This document shows, piece by piece, positions 13,312-15,322 of a stretch of DNA of 15,322 nt; positions within the stretch are counted from its first letter, which is position 1; each line of letters begins with the position of its first letter. The stretch lies in NCBI GenBank assembly GCA_035444205.1, contig DAOMOD010000097.1, positions 1 through 15,322 on the forward strand, given 5' to 3'. The position numbers were made by a program, and so were the translations under genes. Below the pieces are notes generated by a model. The model worked only from the letters and a program-made list of their open reading frames with translations, was not told where the DNA came from and did not search any database. The stretch comes from DAOMOD01 sp035444205. GTDB lineage: Bacteria; Pseudomonadota; Gammaproteobacteria; Xanthomonadales; BPKI01.

Positions 13312-14094
13312 CTATCGCCCCTTGAACTCCGGCTTGCGTTTCTCCAGGAAGGCCGCGGTGCCCTCGCGCATGTCCTCGCTGGAGGCGCACACGGCAAAAG
13401 CCTGGGTCTCGTAGTCGAGCGCGACGTCGAGCGCGGCCTCGCTGCCGATGGTGATGGCCTCCAGGATGCCGCGCAGCGCCTGCGGGGCGGAACCGGCAAG
13501 CTGGTCGGCGACCGCGGCGACTTCCGCATCCAGCGCCTCGTCGTCGACCACGCGGTTGAGGATGCCGAGCTGGTAGGCGCGCTCGGCGTCGATCGGCTTG
13601 CCCAGCAGGCACAGCTCCAGCGCGGCGGCGCGCCCGGTCAGGCGCAAGAGGCGCTGGGTGCCGCCGAAACCGGGCAGTACCCCCAGGTTGATCTCGGGCT
13701 GACCGACCCTGGCGCGGCGACCAGCGATGCGCAGGTGACAGGCCATTGCCAGTTCCAGACCGCCGCCAAGGGCGAAACCCTGAATGCGGGCGATCACGGG
13801 TTTCCCGAGCGTTTCGACCCTGCGCATCATGCGCTGGCCGTGGCGTGAGAAATCGCGCGCCTGGAGTGGCGTGCATGCAGCCAGTTCGGTGATATCGGCC
13901 CCGGCGACGAAGGCCTTGTCGCCCGAGCCTGCCAGCACCACCACGCGCACACCATCGTCGGCCGCGGCCTGGGCGAAGGCCAGGTCCAGTTCGCCGATGG
14001 TCTCGCGATTCAGGGCGTTGAGCTTGTCCGGGCGGTCGATGGTGATGGTGCGCACCGCGCCGCGGTGATCGATCAACAGGTTGCGATAGGCCAT
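13312..14094 (-). CDS. enoyl-CoA hydratase/isomerase family protein
   Basis: Crotonase-fold enzyme, probably adding water to 2-enoyl-CoA in fatty-acid or amino-acid catabolism. The 260-residue length is standard. RPDKLNALN (21-29), AFVAGADITEL (61-71) with the oxyanion-hole backbone, GFALGGGLELAMACH (106-120) with Glu114, and GQPEINLGVLPGFGGTQRL (131-149) with Glu134 are all present; both catalytic Glu of true hydratases are kept. The C-terminus AAFLEKRKPEFKGR is typical. The start at 14094 gives the usual short N-terminus (MAYRNLLIDHRG); upstream codons in frame add nothing family-like. It stands alone, without other beta-oxidation genes, so the exact substrate cannot be told. Confidence 0.94.
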   Translation of the reverse strand: MAYRNLLIDHRGAVRTITIDRPDKLNALNRETIGELDLAFAQAAADDGVRVVVLAGSGDKAFVAGADITELAACTPLQARDFSRHGQRMMRRVETLGKPVIARIQGFALGGGLELAMACHLRIAGRRARVGQPEINLGVLPGFGGTQRLLRLTGRAAALELCLLGKPIDAERAYQLGILNRVVDDEALDAEVAAVADQLAGSAPQALRGILEAITIGSEAALDVALDYETQAFAVCASSEDMREGTAAFLEKRKPEFKGR

Positions 14095-14123
14095 GGATGG
14101 AACGTCGGTGGATGAAGACGACC

Positions 14124-14129
14124 ATTGTA
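14124..14129 (-). promoter_or_regulatory. -10 element for the enoyl-CoA hydratase gene
   Basis: TACAAT on the minus strand lies 29 bases before the ATG, in the divergent region with the FKBP gene. No clear -35 accompanies it. No Shine-Dalgarno is visible in the short leader. Confidence 0.4.
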
Positions 14130-14201
14130 GCGGGGCACCGGCGCGAACTTTGCGGCAGCGGCGCAGTCCCATGGCAAGTGGCGGTTCAGGCGCTGCATGT
14201 T

Positions 14202-14207
14202 TAGAAT
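14202..14207 (+). promoter_or_regulatory. -10 element for the FKBP gene
   Basis: TAGAAT at 14202-14207 predicts a start near 14214 and an 83-base leader containing a short GC hairpin (14251-14265). No good -35 is seen. It is the best candidate in the divergent 202-bp region. Confidence 0.4.
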
Positions 14208-14285
14208 GCGCGGCCCAGTTCCTGCATCCACCGCCCGTCAGCGACCATTGCCGCCCGGCCGGCGGTCGGTTTCGAAGAATTCACC

Positions 14286-14290
14286 GGAGG
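14286..14290 (+). promoter_or_regulatory. ribosome binding site of the FKBP gene
   Basis: GGAGG six bases before the ATG at 14297. It is the strongest Shine-Dalgarno in the window, most other genes having weak or no site, and fixes the start codon. Confidence 0.8.
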
Positions 14291-14296
14291 TTTTCC

Positions 14297-14974
14297 ATGA
14301 TCTTGCGCATTTTCGCGATCGCGCTGTCTCTGCTCGCGGCAGGTACCGTGTCCGCCCAGGACGTCAGCAGCGAGCGCGGTCAGTTGAGCTACGCCATCGG
14401 CTACGAGGTCGGTCGCGACCTGGCCGAGCGCGGCATGGACATCGATATCGCCACCGTGGCGCGGGCTCTGCAGGACGGCCATGCCCAACGCAATCCTGCG
14501 GTGTCCGAGGAGGCCATGCGCGAGCAGCTCATGAAGATGCAGGAGCGCATGCGCGACGAGTATGCCGCCAGGATGCGCAAGCTGGCCGAGGAGAACAAGG
14601 TCAAGAGCGACCGCTTCATGGCCGAGAATCGCGGCAAGCGCGGCATCGTTTCGCTACCCTCTGGCGTGCAGTACCGCATCATCGAGGAGGGCACCGGCCC
14701 GCGTCCCAGCCTGACCAGCGAGGTTTCCGTGCATTACCGCGGTTCGCTGACCAGCGGGCTGGAGTTCGATTCCTCCTTCGCCCGTGGCGTGCCGGCCAGT
14801 TTCCAGGTCGACCAGGTCCTGCAGGGATGGCAGGAAGTCCTGCCGCTGATGCGCGTGGGCGATTACTGGCAGGTGTTCCTGCCGCCCGAGCTGGCTTACG
14901 GAGAGCGCGGCCAGCCGCCGATCGGCCCCAACGAAGCGCTGATCTTCGACATCAAGCTTGTCGAGGTTAAGTGA
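14297..14974 (+). CDS. fkpA: FKBP-type peptidyl-prolyl cis-trans isomerase (FkpA/Mip-like)
   Basis: Secreted prolyl isomerase and chaperone, expected in the periplasm as a V-shaped dimer. The 225-residue precursor has a signal peptide (1-20, cut after VSA), an N-terminal dimerisation part (about 21-75; RGQLSYAIGYEVGRDL), a long charged helix (about 70-112) and the FKBP domain (about 120-225). The domain shows SGVQYRIIEEGTG, VHYRGSLTSGLEFDSS (145-160), the GWQEVLPLMRVGD core (177-189), LPPELAYGERG (195-205) and IGPNEALIFDIKLVEV. This matches Mip of Legionella and FkpA in layout. The stop TGA falls in a perfect hairpin. The symbol is by similarity; mip or fklB could equally be used. Confidence 0.93.
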   Translation: MILRIFAIALSLLAAGTVSAQDVSSERGQLSYAIGYEVGRDLAERGMDIDIATVARALQDGHAQRNPAVSEEAMREQLMKMQERMRDEYAARMRKLAEENKVKSDRFMAENRGKRGIVSLPSGVQYRIIEEGTGPRPSLTSEVSVHYRGSLTSGLEFDSSFARGVPASFQVDQVLQGWQEVLPLMRVGDYWQVFLPPELAYGERGQPPIGPNEALIFDIKLVEVK

Positions 14975-14990
14975 GTCCAGGATGGACTCA
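14972..14990 (+). terminator. hairpin overlapping the FKBP stop codon
   Basis: TGAGTCCA (14972-14979), which starts with the stop codon, pairs perfectly with TGGACTCA (14983-14990) over loop GGA. There is no T-run, so it may protect the mRNA end or support factor-dependent termination more than act as an intrinsic terminator. Confidence 0.4.
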
Positions 14991-15043
14991 TCCCGTGCAG
15001 GCCATGGATGGCCGATGACACGGGATCCAGTGCCTTGCGTTTC

Positions 15044-15064
15044 AGGGCACAGGGCACAGGGCAC
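15044..15064. repeat. three tandem AGGGCAC heptamers
   Basis: Three perfect 7-bp copies lie at 15044, 15051 and 15058. The last contributes GGCACTG (15060-15066), complementary to CAGTGCC (15028-15034), so the stretch can also form a 7-bp hairpin. Slippage-prone intergenic DNA with no evident role. Confidence 0.6.
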
Positions 15065-15068
15065 TGTC

Positions 15069-15156
15069 GTAGGTTGGGGTAAGCGCAGCGCACCCCAACG
15101 TCGTACCGACCGGCGCCGCCTTGCTGTTGGGGTGCGCTACGCTTACCCCAACCTAC
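15069..15156. repeat. inverted pair of 31-bp GTAG-REP elements (BIME-like)
   Basis: Left copy 15069-15099 is GTAG followed by GTTGGGGT, an 11-base centre and ACCCCAAC. The right copy 15126-15156 is the same sequence inverted with a single difference in the centre (GCGTAGCGC instead of GCGCAGCGC on its own strand). A 26-bp spacer separates them. The GTAG head plus perfect 8-bp stem is the REP design, and near identity suggests recent spread or constraint. Confidence 0.8.
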
Positions 15157-15183
15157 AAGGCGCCTCAGGCAAGTCGCTGAGCC

Positions 15184-15322
15184 ATGAAAACCATCCTCTC
15201 CCCCTGCATCGGCATCTGCGTCCTCGGCGACGACGGACTGTGCGCGGGGTGCCTGCGTAGTGGCGACGAGATCGCGGCGTGGCTGGCGCTGAGCGATGCT
15301 GAGCGCGAGCGGATGATGAACG
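15184..15322 (+). CDS. DUF1289 family protein, 5' part
   Basis: Forty-six codons run to the window end without a stop, beginning MKTILSPCIGICVLGDDGLC. The motif SPCIGIC followed by GLCAGCLRSGDEIAAWLALSDAER is the signature of the DUF1289 family, small proteins of about 55-90 residues. Four Cys (C8, C12, C20, C23) are spaced as a likely metal site. The function is not established. The gene follows the REP pair and has no clear ribosome site. Confidence 0.87.
   Translation, partial: MKTILSPCIGICVLGDDGLCAGCLRSGDEIAAWLALSDAERERMMN

Noticed and set aside
13118..13414. 98-codon ORF across the repeat cluster
   Set aside because: It reads through REP hairpins and into the antisense of the enoyl-CoA hydratase gene; the peptide is repeat-derived (GVLRVLRVLCGSRR) and has no family features.

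Overview
The window is a GC-rich chromosomal segment of a gammaproteobacterium, most probably of the Xanthomonadales/Lysobacterales. Two things suggest this: the order panB-panC-panD-pgi, which I associate with Xanthomonadaceae, and the queG / nnr-tsaE ... amidase-mutL block known from gammaproteobacteria. Intergenic regions are rich in GTAG-headed REP-like palindromes, as in Stenotrophomonas and relatives. Two N-runs (2990-3039 and 11497-11536) show it is a draft or metagenome assembly. Almost everything is core housekeeping; no prophage, CRISPR array, secretion cluster or defence island is visible.

Layout. 1-869: last codons of panB and complete panC. 870-1668: a gene-poor 800-bp insertion between panC and panD, holding an AT-rich patch with two palindromes, a 38-codon ORF, a strong intrinsic terminator, a 268-bp MITE-like inverted-repeat element, a 56-bp tandem duplication and a promoter for panD. 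1669-3646: panD and pgi, overlapping start to stop, with an assembly gap in pgi. 3627-4700 (minus): queG, converging on and slightly overlapping pgi. 4724-6663: nnr-tsaE, divergent from queG across only 23 bp. 6664-8732: mgtE-like transporter (plus) and an unrecognised membrane-anchored protein (minus), lying where tsaE and the amidase gene are normally adjacent. 8889-12078: amiB-type amidase and mutL (second gap). 12146-13036: DUF1684 protein. 13037-13311: nested inverted repeats. 13312-14094 (minus): enoyl-CoA hydratase. 14297-14974: secreted FKBP-type prolyl isomerase. 15184-end: start of a DUF1289 protein.

How the genes relate. PanB, PanC and PanD make pantothenate for coenzyme A; pgi is carried along translationally. 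QueG finishes queuosine in tRNA, TsaE serves t6A37 of tRNA, Nnr repairs hydrated NAD(P)H, the amidase splits septal peptidoglycan and MutL acts in mismatch repair: a functionally mixed but conserved neighbourhood. The observations most worth a second look are regulatory or structural: back-to-back -10 elements that would make queG and nnr leaderless, an intrinsic terminator ending 13 nt before the mgtE start, the MITE-like element, and several distinct GTAG-REP families. Both N-runs also appear to have the wrong length when judged against the protein families.
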